13,297 bases of DNA from Desulfobacterales bacterium (GCA_030672555.1 DAOVGD010000102.1:1-13297), one strand, 5' to 3'; counted from the stretch's first letter, positions 1 to 7,177 are shown. Numbers and translations: made by a program. Notes: generated by a model not told the origin, from the sequence alone.

Positions 1-8
1 AATATTGC

Positions 9-75
9 CTCACGCAAAGGCGCAAAGACGCTAAGTTTTATTTTTTTCTTTGCGAGCTTGGCGCCTTTGCGTGAG
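9..75. repeat. Palindromic intergenic repeat, copy 1
   Basis: The 15-nt arms 9-23 (CTCACGCAAAGGCGC) and 61-75 are perfect reverse complements around a 37-nt centre that contains GCAAAGACGC and a T-rich run. A second, related palindrome lies at 4219-4288. Sharing the core word and the long-stem layout makes this a dispersed repeat family rather than a chance hairpin. In RNA either strand could fold into a long stem. No protein-coding role is visible. Confidence 0.75.
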
Positions 76-158
76 AATCTGAAAATTTACATAAATAAAT
101 GTTGTTTCAATATGTTATGTGAGAGAATGACTTGGCCTTGATAAGAATACAGCGTTAC

Positions 159-188
159 TTGACTTTGTATCCTTTTTTAACGTATACT
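159..188 (+). promoter_or_regulatory. Possible sigma70-type promoter upstream of the cyclase gene
   Basis: TTGACT at 159-164 and TATACT at 183-188 are separated by 18 bases, each one mismatch from consensus. Transcription would start near 195 and leave a leader of about 95 nt before the ATG at 290. It competes with a second, closer -10 element at 278-283. Confidence 0.4.
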
Positions 189-274
189 TAAATACTTAAG
201 TGGACTATTTTATTGATGATCTCATGAAAGGCTTTAAATGAGCCTACCTCGGTCATTATAAGCCCCCATCCTTT

Positions 275-283
275 TGATATAAT
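275..283 (+). promoter_or_regulatory. Extended -10 element directly at the cyclase start (leaderless candidate)
   Basis: TGATATAAT at 275-283 is a perfect extended -10 (TGn-TATAAT). The ATG at 290 lies 7 bases after it, where RNA synthesis would normally begin. No Shine-Dalgarno sequence is present; the bases before the ATG read CCTCCT. The -35 position (around 255-260) is weak. This fits a leaderless transcript but does not prove it. Confidence 0.4.
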
Positions 284-289
284 CCTCCT

Positions 290-2545
290 ATGAAAAAGTT
301 TTTTAAAACAATTTTCAAGATTAATCCGATAACTATCATTCTCTGTACTATCCTTTTGGGTATAGCCGCCTATCTTGTCGGCATCCCTTTTATAGACCTT
401 ATGGAGCTAAAGACCATTGATTTACGATTTGTCTCCCGTGGCCCGCTACCCCCCGGAGATGAGCTCATATTGGCTGTGATCGACGACAAGAGTATCGAAA
501 AAGAGGGGAAATGGCCTTGGCCAAGGGCCAAGATGGCTGATTTAATCGATAAGCTGTCCGAAGATGGCGCACGAGTTATCGGTTTTGATATAGGCTTTTT
601 AGAGCCGGATGAAAACAACACATTGATGACAATTCGCCGGTTACAAGAACATATAAAGGTACTTGGCATAGAAAATCAGGAACTATCAAAGCACCTCCAC
701 GAAGCCGAAGCAAAGGCTGATAATGACCGTTTGCTTGCGGAGGCAATTAAACGGTCGCATGCAAAGGTGGTATTGGGATACTTTTTTCATATGTCCGGAG
801 AAAATCTGGAACATATTGATCAGGAAACAGTTCGTGAAGAATTGAAGAATATTGCCAAAGCAAGATATCATATGACCCGATATACTTCTCAAAAAGCACG
901 AAATGTCCCAATGTATCAAGCCCTAATGCCGCAATCAAATATCCCGCCAGTCGCCTCTGCCACACCATATGCAGGTTATTTTAATGTGTTCCCCGATAGA
1001 GATGGCACCATTCGTTGGGTCCCCATGGTTATCCAGTGTGGAGGGAAACTGTTCGGCCCCCTTTCTCTTCAAATAGTCCGCGCCTATTTGGGAGGCCCTC
1101 CGCTTTCGGTGAAGATAGCGGAGTACGGAATTGAAGAATTGAAAGTAGGGCCATTGACAATACCGACCACTGAAGACGGACGGCTCATAATCAATTACCG
1201 GGGAGGTGCCAAGACATTCTCTCATATTTCGGTATCCGACATTTTAGAACGAAACATGGCACCCGGGACATTCCAAGACAAGATCGTTGTTGTGGGAGCC
1301 ACGGCCACAGGAATTTACGACCATAGGGTAACACCGTTTTCCAGTGTATATCCTGGTCTGGAAATTCACGCCACTGTCATTAATAATATACTGCATCAAC
1401 AATTTCTCCATCGTCCCAATTGGGCCGGTCTTTTTGATATAGCTGCTATTGTTCTATTCGGGTCATCTCTTGGTATAGCTCTGATGAGATTCCGGCCGAT
1501 TACCGGAATCTCGGCAGCAATCACACTGTTTCTGGTCTATCTATGGTTCTGTCGTTATCTCTTTATTTATCAGGGTGCATTACTCAATGTAACTTATACG
1601 TCGGCAGTATTGATTGCAGTATATGTGAATATTACCATGTTTAAATACGCGACCGAAGAAAGGCAGAAAAGGTGGATACGCAATGCCTTCAGCTATTATC
1701 TGACTCCTTCAGTGGTCAATGAAATAGTCAAACAACCGGAAAAGTTAAAACTGGGAGGAGAAAAAAAAGAGCTGTCCGTTCTTTTTTCAGACATTCGGGG
1801 GTTTACTACCATTTCAGAGGGACTTACACCGGAACAACTGGTCCATTTTATGAACGAATATCTAACCGCCATGACGGATGTTGTTTTTGAATATGATGCC
1901 CTCTTGGATAAGTACATAGGTGATGCAGTTATGGCAGTCTTTGGGGCGCCGGTGGACCAACCAGATCATGCCGAACGTGCCTGTCGAACGGCCCTTGGGA
2001 TGCTGGAGGCCCTGGAAGGGCTTCGAGCCCGTTGGGATTCACAAAAAATCTCGTACATCGATATTGGAATCGGAATAAACACCGGTCCGATGGTAGTAGG
2101 TAATATGGGGTCTGATCGCCGCTTTGACTACACTGTTATGGGAGATAGTGTAAACCTTGGTTCCCGTCTGGAAGCAGCCAACAAGACGTATGGCACCAAT
2201 ATCATAATAAGTGAATTTACCTATACCTACGTATCTCCACTTCTTACCTGTCGAGAACTTGACCTGGTACGCGTTAAGGGAAAATCAGAACCTGTAAAGA
2301 TCTATGAACTTATAGGAGAGAGTGACATTCCCCAAAATATGGTTGACCTGATAGGTCAATTTACACGAGGTCTGAAGGAATACAAAAAGCAAGAATGGGA
2401 TAAGGCTGCCAGATACTTTTCAAATGCGCTAAAAATACTCCCTACGGATGCACCATCACAACTTTATTCCCAGAGGTGTGAAACATTGAAGGCAAATCCG
2501 CCAGGCGATAATTGGGGCGGGGTATTTACTATGACAACTAAATAG
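290..2545 (+). CDS. CHASE2-domain membrane adenylate cyclase (class III)
   Basis: 751 aa. This is predicted to make cAMP from ATP in the cytoplasm under control of an extracytoplasmic CHASE2 sensor. Residues 12-34 form the first membrane helix. About 35-345 is the CHASE2 domain, with the usual FDIGF segment and a helical insert near 105-155. Three closely spaced membrane helices follow (about 375-455), and then the cyclase domain (about 490-680). The metal-binding aspartates are D501 (FSDIRGFT) and D545 (YIGDAV). K541 is the expected adenine-selecting lysine, and N622 and R626 are the transition-state residues (VNLGSRLE). The last 60 residues hold one TPR-like helix pair and end in WGGVFTMTTK. 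The start is forced, because an in-frame TGA lies at 275-277 and the next Met falls after the first helix. No ribosome binding site is seen. Family assignment is firm; the signal sensed is unknown. Confidence 0.93.
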   Translation: MKKFFKTIFKINPITIILCTILLGIAAYLVGIPFIDLMELKTIDLRFVSRGPLPPGDELILAVIDDKSIEKEGKWPWPRAKMADLIDKLSEDGARVIGFDIGFLEPDENNTLMTIRRLQEHIKVLGIENQELSKHLHEAEAKADNDRLLAEAIKRSHAKVVLGYFFHMSGENLEHIDQETVREELKNIAKARYHMTRYTSQKARNVPMYQALMPQSNIPPVASATPYAGYFNVFPDRDGTIRWVPMVIQCGGKLFGPLSLQIVRAYLGGPPLSVKIAEYGIEELKVGPLTIPTTEDGRLIINYRGGAKTFSHISVSDILERNMAPGTFQDKIVVVGATATGIYDHRVTPFSSVYPGLEIHATVINNILHQQFLHRPNWAGLFDIAAIVLFGSSLGIALMRFRPITGISAAITLFLVYLWFCRYLFIYQGALLNVTYTSAVLIAVYVNITMFKYATEERQKRWIRNAFSYYLTPSVVNEIVKQPEKLKLGGEKKELSVLFSDIRGFTTISEGLTPEQLVHFMNEYLTAMTDVVFEYDALLDKYIGDAVMAVFGAPVDQPDHAERACRTALGMLEALEGLRARWDSQKISYIDIGIGINTGPMVVGNMGSDRRFDYTVMGDSVNLGSRLEAANKTYGTNIIISEFTYTYVSPLLTCRELDLVRVKGKSEPVKIYELIGESDIPQNMVDLIGQFTRGLKEYKKQEWDKAARYFSNALKILPTDAPSQLYSQRCETLKANPPGDNWGGVFTMTTK

Positions 2546-2650
2546 TGTACAAATAAAAATGGGATAAAATCTACCATTATTGAATGTATACTAAATAGTG
2601 CCTGATCGAAGCCCCCGTTTTTTAGGTCAAAAATTCGAAATCCGAAGCAC

Positions 2651-2707
2651 GGCACGAAGTGAAGCGTCAGCGCTCAATCCGGCACGAAGTGAAGCGTCAG
2701 CGCTCAA
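2651..2707. repeat. Tandem 30-bp repeat, two copies
   Basis: A 27-base unit beginning GGCACGAAGTGAAGCGTCAG occurs at 2651-2677 and again, identical, at 2681-2707, separated by TCC. Identical copies point to recent duplication. A shorter direct repeat, CAATGACCAAAA, follows at 2708-2719 and 2731-2742. Confidence 0.85.
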
Positions 2708-2753
2708 CAATGACCAAAACAAGAATGTCCCAATGACCAAAATATTGTATTTC

Positions 2754-2770
2754 CCACGCCTAAGGCGTGG
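2754..2770. repeat. Short perfect hairpin CCACGCC-TAA-GGCGTGG
   Basis: A 7-bp perfect stem with a 3-base loop, with no T run after it on either strand, so it is unlikely to be an intrinsic terminator. Hairpins of this kind occur at the ends of IS200/IS605-type elements, but no transposase or second end is present here. It may be a relic, or simply part of the surrounding repeat island. Confidence 0.4.
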
Positions 2771-2910
2771 TTAATTTAGGCCATTCTGTCAAATGAAATA
2801 CGAATTTGTTACGACTTTCGGATTTCGATATTCGGATTTTGTCTGAACATGACTTTTCGTTCGGACACTAAATAGATATATTCAACCCACATTTAACACG
2901 TTAAAATACT

Positions 2911-3681
2911 ATGCTGAATTTATTTGAATTAATAGGCCGCCTGGGCGTCACATGGATCAAGGGTCTGGGCCAAATAACGTTATTCTTTCTGAGTGCTGTG
3001 ACGTGGGTGACCCGTCCTCCGTTTAGGGTGAGAAATATATTTAAACAGATGGAATTTGTAGGGGTCAATTCGCTTTTTGTGGTGCTTCTGACCGGTACAT
3101 TTACGGGAATGGTATTGGCCCTTCAAACCTATCACGGCTTTCGTCTTTTCAGTGCTGAAAGTCTGGTTGGCTCTACCGTTGCTCTCTCCATGACAAGAGA
3201 GCTGGGACCGGTATTGACCGCATTAATGATAACGGGTCGGGCAGGATCTGCCATGGCTGCCGAACTCGGCACCATGCGGGTAACGGAACAGATTGACGCA
3301 CTTTACACTATGGCCACGAATCCGATCCATTATCTGGTTGTTCCGCGTATAATTGCCGGAATTCTGATGACACCCGTTTTAACGATAGTTTCGGATTTTG
3401 TCGGAATTGTAGGAGGCTATTTTGTTGGTGTGGGACTTCTTGATATTAATTCCGGTATCTATATGAAAAAAATGCTTGATATTTTGGAGCTCGATGATAT
3501 TTTTAATGGCCTAATAAAGGCGGCCTGTTTTGGCTTGATTCTCTCTCTCGTAGGATGTTATAAGGGATTTTATACCAGAGGGGGAGCAGAAGGCGTAGGA
3601 AAAGCTACCACTGAGGCAGTAGTCCTCGCTTCTGTTTCCATACTGATTAGCGACTATTTTTTGACTGCAGCCATGTTTTAA
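2911..3681 (+). CDS. mlaE: MlaE/YrbE-family ABC transporter permease (lipid transport)
   Basis: 256 aa, close to the usual family length (about 260). Members are inner-membrane permeases of MCE-type ABC systems that move phospholipids between inner and outer membranes. Visible are an amphipathic N-terminal segment (1-25), then several hydrophobic helices (about 47-75, 90-115, 140-170, 195-215, 230-256). The conserved stretch RELGPVLTALMITGRAGSAM is followed by MRVTEQIDAL, the segment that contacts the ATPase. The start follows an in-frame TAA at 2902-2904 and has no clear ribosome binding site. The usual partners, an ATPase (mlaF) and an MCE-domain protein (mlaD), are not next to it. Instead greA follows after 35 nt, so the two are probably co-transcribed. 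The family is certain; that this is the functional Mla permease of the cell is inferred. Confidence 0.92.
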   Translation: MLNLFELIGRLGVTWIKGLGQITLFFLSAVTWVTRPPFRVRNIFKQMEFVGVNSLFVVLLTGTFTGMVLALQTYHGFRLFSAESLVGSTVALSMTRELGPVLTALMITGRAGSAMAAELGTMRVTEQIDALYTMATNPIHYLVVPRIIAGILMTPVLTIVSDFVGIVGGYFVGVGLLDINSGIYMKKMLDILELDDIFNGLIKAACFGLILSLVGCYKGFYTRGGAEGVGKATTEAVVLASVSILISDYFLTAAMF

Positions 3682-3716
3682 AAAGCTGTAGCCTATACGA
3701 TAAGAACGGAGTGAAC

Positions 3717-4193
3717 ATGAACCGAATACCTATGACCAAGGATGGCTATGAAGCCTTGAAGCAGGAAATAAAACAATTGACTTCTGTGGAGCGTCCCCAA
3801 AACATTAAGGCCATTGAAGAGGCCAGGGCACACGGAGATCTATCGGAAAACGCAGAATTTGAGGCTGCCAAGGATCGACAGGCCTTTATTCAGGGAAGAA
3901 TTAATGAATTAAATTATAAATTGGCCCATGCTGAAATTATTGATACGGAAAACCTGGATACGACTCGCATGGTCTTTGGATGTGTCGCCCTTTTGGAAAA
4001 TGTGGATACAGAAGAAAGGGTGAGCTATCAATTGGTAGGCACGGAGGAATCCGACATCAAGAAAGGGCGTATATCTATTTCGTCACCTCTTGGGAAGGCG
4101 ATGATCGGCAAAGAGGTCGGTGACGAGATTATAATACAGGTACCGGGCGGAAAACGGTGTTATGAATTGATTGAAATATCGTGTCCCAGTTGA
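3717..4193 (+). CDS. greA: Transcription elongation factor GreA
   Basis: 158 aa, the same length as E. coli GreA. It rescues backtracked RNA polymerase by stimulating cleavage of the nascent RNA. The N-terminal coiled coil spans about 1-75, and its tip carries HGDLSENAEF with D41 and E44, the acidic residues that coordinate the catalytic magnesium. The C-terminal FKBP-like domain contains SSPLGKAMIGKEVGDEI. I chose the ATG at 3717 over the in-frame GTG at 3711. It gives MNRIPMT, which lines up with the family N terminus, and GGAG at 3708-3711 is then a ribosome binding site with 5-nt spacing. It sits 35 nt after the mlaE-like gene and probably shares its transcript. Confidence 0.96.
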   Translation: MNRIPMTKDGYEALKQEIKQLTSVERPQNIKAIEEARAHGDLSENAEFEAAKDRQAFIQGRINELNYKLAHAEIIDTENLDTTRMVFGCVALLENVDTEERVSYQLVGTEESDIKKGRISISSPLGKAMIGKEVGDEIIIQVPGGKRCYELIEISCPS

Positions 4194-4218
4194 GGATACA
4201 GGAACAAGGAATTGAAGA

Positions 4219-4288
4219 CGCACGCAAAGACGCAAAGGAGCAAAGGACAAAAAACGAAAACCTTAGCGCCTTTGCGTCTTTGCGTGCG
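4219..4288. repeat. Palindromic intergenic repeat, copy 2
   Basis: The 20-nt arms 4219-4238 and 4269-4288 are perfect reverse complements around a 30-nt centre. They contain the same GCAAAGACGC and GCGCCTTTGCG words as the palindrome at 9-75. It lies 26 nt after the greA stop and just upstream of the rpoZ promoter region. Transcribed, it would form a very stable stem that could protect or terminate the greA message, although no strong T run directly follows. Confidence 0.8.
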
Positions 4289-4300
4289 GATTTTTGGTAA

Positions 4301-4350
4301 TTGACAAATTAAAAACATTGTGCAATTAATAATGAGTTTTGGTTTATAAT
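4301..4350 (+). promoter_or_regulatory. Promoter region of rpoZ
   Basis: A consensus -10 TATAAT lies at 4345-4350 with only weak -35 matches upstream. A consensus -35 TTGACA lies at 4301-4306 and has ATTAAT 18 bases further at 4325-4330. Either pair could drive rpoZ. With the downstream -10 the RNA would start near 4357, just before the AGGAG at 4361-4365. Confidence 0.5.
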
Positions 4351-4371
4351 ACTTGCAACGAGGAGAAAAGA

Positions 4372-4602
4372 GTGGCGCGTATTACAATAGAAGATTGTTT
4401 GGATCAGACTCACAATAGATTCTTATTGGTCCATATGGCGGCCAAAAGGGTTCGCCAGCTAAGAGATGGGGCACAACCATTGGTTAATTCACCAAAAAAT
4501 GAAACCGTTGTAGTAGCACTGCGAGAAATTGCAGCGCAGAAAGTCGTTATCAATAAAAACCAGGAGCCGTCTGAGGATGTGGAGGAAAATCCCCCCTCCT
4601 GA
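4372..4602 (+). CDS. rpoZ: RNA polymerase omega subunit
   Basis: 76 aa. Omega is the small RNA polymerase subunit that helps assemble beta-prime. The protein begins with the family hallmark MARITIEDCLDQTHNRFLLV, followed by AAKRVRQLRDGA and VVVALREIAAQKV. The acidic tail EPSEDVEEN is variable in the family. The start is a GTG at 4372 with AGGAG at 4361-4365, spacing 6. The reading frame stays open back to a TTG at 4339, but the extra residues have no family counterpart and lie upstream of the ribosome binding site. It follows greA with a repeat and promoter between, so two RNA-polymerase-associated genes sit side by side but are probably transcribed separately. Confidence 0.94.
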   Translation: MARITIEDCLDQTHNRFLLVHMAAKRVRQLRDGAQPLVNSPKNETVVVALREIAAQKVVINKNQEPSEDVEENPPS

Positions 4603-4928
4603 TATCTTACCCCGGTCATGTTCCGGATATTTCCAAGCAATCCAGCGAACTGAAATCTTTTTTACAACTTCTATCCAGAGATACGGGACCTTTGCAAAAC
4701 GTTCAGTTTTGTTAAGGGTTAACGAAGACGAAGATTTTGGCCGCGGGGATTTTGGGTATTCTTAGGTGATGCTTGCATATTTTCCATAAAAATTCAAGGG
4801 CATGTTGATAGATGTCGATAATTACCTAAAACAGCTTAAAGAGTTTGCCAAAAACTATGAGACGTTGTTTGAACCTACCTCAATTTTGCTCAATTAGGAT
4901 ATAGCATATTGTAGCACAGGAGAATCAA
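4603..4928. other. Gene-poor gap between rpoZ and the soluble kinase
   Basis: 326 bases. No known gene is recognised. Two short open stretches look vaguely protein-like. One frame after the rpoZ stop reads through to a TAA near 4709 and includes SSELKSFLQLLSRDTGPL. A small ATG frame lies at 4802-4897. The bases just before 4929 provide the ribosome binding site of the kinase. The gap could be a decayed gene or a long leader. Confidence 0.4.
4802..4897 (+). CDS. Possible small ORF, 31 aa, unknown
   Basis: The frame starts ATG at 4802 and ends TAG at 4895-4897, encoding MLIDVDNYLKQLKEF and a short remainder ending TSILLN. Composition is protein-like and probably helical, but the only purine-rich stretch upstream (AAGGG) is too close to the ATG to act as a good ribosome binding site. 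I do not recognise it. It may be a remnant or a chance frame. Confidence 0.15.
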   Translation: MLIDVDNYLKQLKEFAKNYETLFEPTSILLN

Positions 4929-5786
4929 ATGGCGGAAAAGGGAAAAACCGGTAAATCCTCGGTCAAAAAATTAGAAAATAATTTGAAAGCCGTCGAGGAC
5001 CAGGTTTTGCTTTATGCCAAAGATCTGGCCAGAATTTTTACAGAAAGGAAGGAAAAAGACAGGCAGATAGAACTGACTAAGCAGCAGCTGGCCCGTTCCG
5101 CGAGGATAGCCCTCTTAGGAGAACTGGCAGCCGGGATTGCGCATGAGATTAACAACATGCTAGTTCCGGCGGTGGGTAATTTATCTCTCTTACTCATGGA
5201 TCGAAGTAATCTTTCGGAAAAGGCGGTTGAACGCCTGGAGCTAATAGAACAAAGCTTGTCGAAAGCCTCTGGCATGTTGCAGCAGGTTCTCGATTTTTCG
5301 CGTAAGAAGCCTGAAAAAAGAGAACCTATGGATATCTGTGCTATCTTGGGACAAAGTCTTTCCTTGGTGAAATATAAACTTACGAAGAACCAGATAACGG
5401 TGGAAAACAACTTACTACCTGACCTCCCAAAACTTCTGGTAGATGATGCTCAAATTGAGCAGGTCTTCACTAATCTTACCCTCAATGCCATTGATGCCAT
5501 GGAGCCGGGTGGCACATTGCGTATTGACGCCACTAATCATCCGGAAAAATCAGCAAAAAAACAGCCGTACGTGGAGATACTATTCGAAGATACGGGGTCC
5601 GGCATACCCCCTGAAATCATAGACCATGTCTTTGAACCATTTTACACAACAAAGGACACGGGCCGAGGCACGGGCCTCGGCCTGTTTATATGTTATAGGA
5701 TAATAGAGAAACACGGAGGAACGATAGATGTAATGAGTGCATCTGATCAAGGCACCCAGTTCAAGATTTGCCTGCCGGTATCGTGA
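4929..5786 (+). CDS. Soluble sensor histidine kinase, NtrB-like
   Basis: 285 aa, with no membrane segment and no recognisable sensor domain. It should autophosphorylate on a histidine and pass phosphate to a response regulator. Residues 11-58 are predicted coiled coil. The HisKA box ELAAGIAHEINN carries the phospho-accepting H72. The ATPase domain (about 175-285) has the N box NLTLNAIDAM, G1 EDTGSGI, F box FEPFYTTK and G2 GRGTGLGLFI (from 245). The HEINN form is typical of the HPK4/NtrB group. The start ATG has AGGAG at 4918-4922 with 6-nt spacing. It converges with the minus-strand signalling cluster ending at 5894, so the CheY-like regulator at 7178-7543 is a possible but unproven partner. 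Confidence 0.93.
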   Translation: MAEKGKTGKSSVKKLENNLKAVEDQVLLYAKDLARIFTERKEKDRQIELTKQQLARSARIALLGELAAGIAHEINNMLVPAVGNLSLLLMDRSNLSEKAVERLELIEQSLSKASGMLQQVLDFSRKKPEKREPMDICAILGQSLSLVKYKLTKNQITVENNLLPDLPKLLVDDAQIEQVFTNLTLNAIDAMEPGGTLRIDATNHPEKSAKKQPYVEILFEDTGSGIPPEIIDHVFEPFYTTKDTGRGTGLGLFICYRIIEKHGGTIDVMSASDQGTQFKICLPVS

Positions 5787-5795
5787 CGCTTGTTG

Positions 5796-5890
5796 ACTGG
5801 TCGAGTAGTCAAGTAGTTCGGTAGTTCCGCCTTCGATTAACCACTTGATCATTTTCCCACTCGACTACTCGACCACTCAACTACTTGACC
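5796..5890. repeat. Intergenic repeat island A (GGTCGAGTAGTC family)
   Basis: GGTCGAGTAGTC at 5799-5810 is the exact reverse complement of GACTACTCGACC at 5863-5874, with degenerate versions (CAAGTAGTT, CACTTGATC, CTCAACTACTTGACC) filling the space. It lies between two convergent genes and related islands occur at 7143-7174 and 7566-7679. It could fold in RNA from either side and may help end both transcripts, but there is no T run. Confidence 0.7.
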
Positions 5891-5893
5891 GAT

Positions 5894-7123
5894 TTATTTA
5901 TGTAATAGAAGCTGAAGTTGCCCGTTCCTGACCTGAGTAAGGTATACGTCATCCATCCCCTGGTGATCCTGCGGTCCGAAATTGATAACCGCCCCAATTC
6001 CCACATAATGTTCTTTAATAGACTCTAATGCCCTGATAAAACCTTCCCGCGAAACATCTCGTCCTGCCCGCCTAAAGGCTTCAATCAAAATTCTGGCGTT
6101 AATAAAGCCCTCAAAACTTACAAAGTTCGGTTTATCCTCCGGATAATATATGGCTAACAGACGGGAATATTGCTCAGTAGCAGGCAAAAGAATCCGTTCA
6201 GTAGGTGGGGGCACGACTTGGGTAATCAAGACCCCCTCGCCGGCATCACCAAGCTCCTGGACCAGTTTATCTGCCCCCACAAAAGAGACATTATGAAACA
6301 AAGGATTATACCCCCTGGTCCTGGCCTCCTTTATAAATTTGGCACAGGGGCTATAGGTACCTATCATGATGACCGCCTCTGCTCGAGATGACTCGATCTT
6401 ATCAAGGGCATTCTCAATGTCCAGGGTTCCCCTTATAAAACTCCCCATTGTCACCGGAGAAAGATCATATTTTTGCAAAGCAATCTGTGTGCCCTTAAGC
6501 CCATCAAAACCATAGTCGTCATATTGATAGAACACCGCTATGCGGCGCAGCCCCTTTTCTTCCACGAAGTAGCGGACAATAGCGTTGGCCTCGTGGTAGT
6601 AAGATGATCGGATATTAAAGATATAGTGCCGGAAGGGAAAGCGGAGTTTATCGGCCCCGCTAAAAATACCCAGAAGGGGAATCTTGTTCTCTTCCACGAT
6701 ATCTATGATCTTCAAGGTGGTTGGCGTACCCACATAGCAGAAGAGACAAGACACTCTGTCCTTATGGATTAATCTTTTTGTGTTGGCCACGCATCGTGGA
6801 GGGTCGTATCCATCATCATAGGTAATCATCCTGATCTGACGATGATGGATGCCGCCCTCACTGTTTATCTGCTTTATCAAGCACATGGCGCCGTGCAGGT
6901 ATTGGGTGCCCAAAAAGCTGGCATGTCCTTCGAGGGCTAAAGAGGAACCGATCAAAATCTCATTGTGGGTTACACCCGGGGTTTCAAAAACATATGCAGG
7001 CGGCTTTGGCCTTGGTTCCACTTCTTCCACGATCGGCGGTGATTCCAGGTGAAGATAGCCATAGAGACTATAAACACCAAGGCCGATCAAAATCAGGATA
7101 ACGCCAAGCCATATCTTCTGCAA
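5894..7123 (-). CDS. Membrane-anchored Leu/Ile/Val-type substrate-binding protein
   Basis: 409 aa. Residues 5-24 are one hydrophobic helix without a lipobox or a clear cleavage site, so the protein is probably anchored in the inner membrane facing the periplasm. A Pro/Glu linker (about 28-48) leads to a type I periplasmic-binding fold (about 54-405, Peripla_BP_6 type), with EILIGSSLALEGHASFLG, the NSEGGIHHR segment and VGTPTT. A CLFC pair sits at 126-129. The start is TTG, supported by AAGGAG ending 8 nt upstream on the coding strand, and no in-frame ATG exists nearby. No permease or ATPase genes are adjacent. Being last in a cluster with a kinase and a regulator suggests ligand sensing rather than uptake. 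The ligand is unknown. Confidence 0.88.
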   Translation of the reverse strand: MQKIWLGVILILIGLGVYSLYGYLHLESPPIVEEVEPRPKPPAYVFETPGVTHNEILIGSSLALEGHASFLGTQYLHGAMCLIKQINSEGGIHHRQIRMITYDDGYDPPRCVANTKRLIHKDRVSCLFCYVGTPTTLKIIDIVEENKIPLLGIFSGADKLRFPFRHYIFNIRSSYYHEANAIVRYFVEEKGLRRIAVFYQYDDYGFDGLKGTQIALQKYDLSPVTMGSFIRGTLDIENALDKIESSRAEAVIMIGTYSPCAKFIKEARTRGYNPLFHNVSFVGADKLVQELGDAGEGVLITQVVPPPTERILLPATEQYSRLLAIYYPEDKPNFVSFEGFINARILIEAFRRAGRDVSREGFIRALESIKEHYVGIGAVINFGPQDHQGMDDVYLTQVRNGQLQLLLHK

Positions 7124-7142
7124 AGTCTTTTCTCCTTACAAT

Positions 7143-7174
7143 TGGTCAAGTGGTTAACTACTCAACTACTCGAC
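7143..7174. repeat. Intergenic repeat island B (GGTCGAGTAGTC family)
   Basis: The 54-nt gap between the regulator and the binding-protein gene contains GGTCAAGTGGTTAACTACTC and ACTCGAC, the same vocabulary as islands A and C. It is the shortest of the three. It separates two genes that otherwise look like one operon. Confidence 0.6.
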
Positions 7175-7177
7175 AAA

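Larger units (their letters stand above)
2635..2828. repeat. Inverted-repeat-bounded island (MITE-like)
   Basis: TCGAAATCCGAA at 2635-2646 is the perfect reverse complement of TTCGGATTTCGA at 2817-2828, enclosing about 170 bases of other repeats. The outlying ACTAAATAG copies at 2590-2598 and 2868-2876 could be remnants of a target duplication, but they do not abut the inverted repeats, so boundaries are uncertain. Confidence 0.45.
2546..2910. other. Gene-free stretch with nested short repeats
   Basis: These 365 bases contain no convincing gene. They hold three copies of ACTAAATAG (2537-2545 at the cyclase end, 2590-2598 and 2868-2876), a 12-bp inverted repeat (2635-2646 against 2817-2828), two tandem 30-base units, and a compact 7-bp hairpin at 2754-2770. 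It looks like a mosaic of small non-coding elements. No clear terminator for the cyclase gene and no clear promoter for the next gene is visible. Confidence 0.6.

Noticed and set aside
2638..2770. Complete insertion sequence in the gap after the cyclase gene
   Set aside because: There is no transposase frame, and the inverted repeats are short. Only a non-coding, possibly MITE-like island can be supported.
3711..3716. GTG at 3711 as the greA start
   Set aside because: It overlaps the ribosome binding site GGAG, and the added residues have no counterpart in GreA. The ATG at 3717 fits both spacing and family length.
4339..4371. N-terminal extension of rpoZ from a TTG at 4339
   Set aside because: The extension contains the -10 and ribosome-binding sequences and is not like omega. 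The GTG at 4372 gives the family N terminus.
5580..5852. Minus-strand frame overlapping the end of the soluble kinase
   Set aside because: It is antisense to the conserved ATPase motifs of the kinase and partly made of repeat island A. No support for coding.
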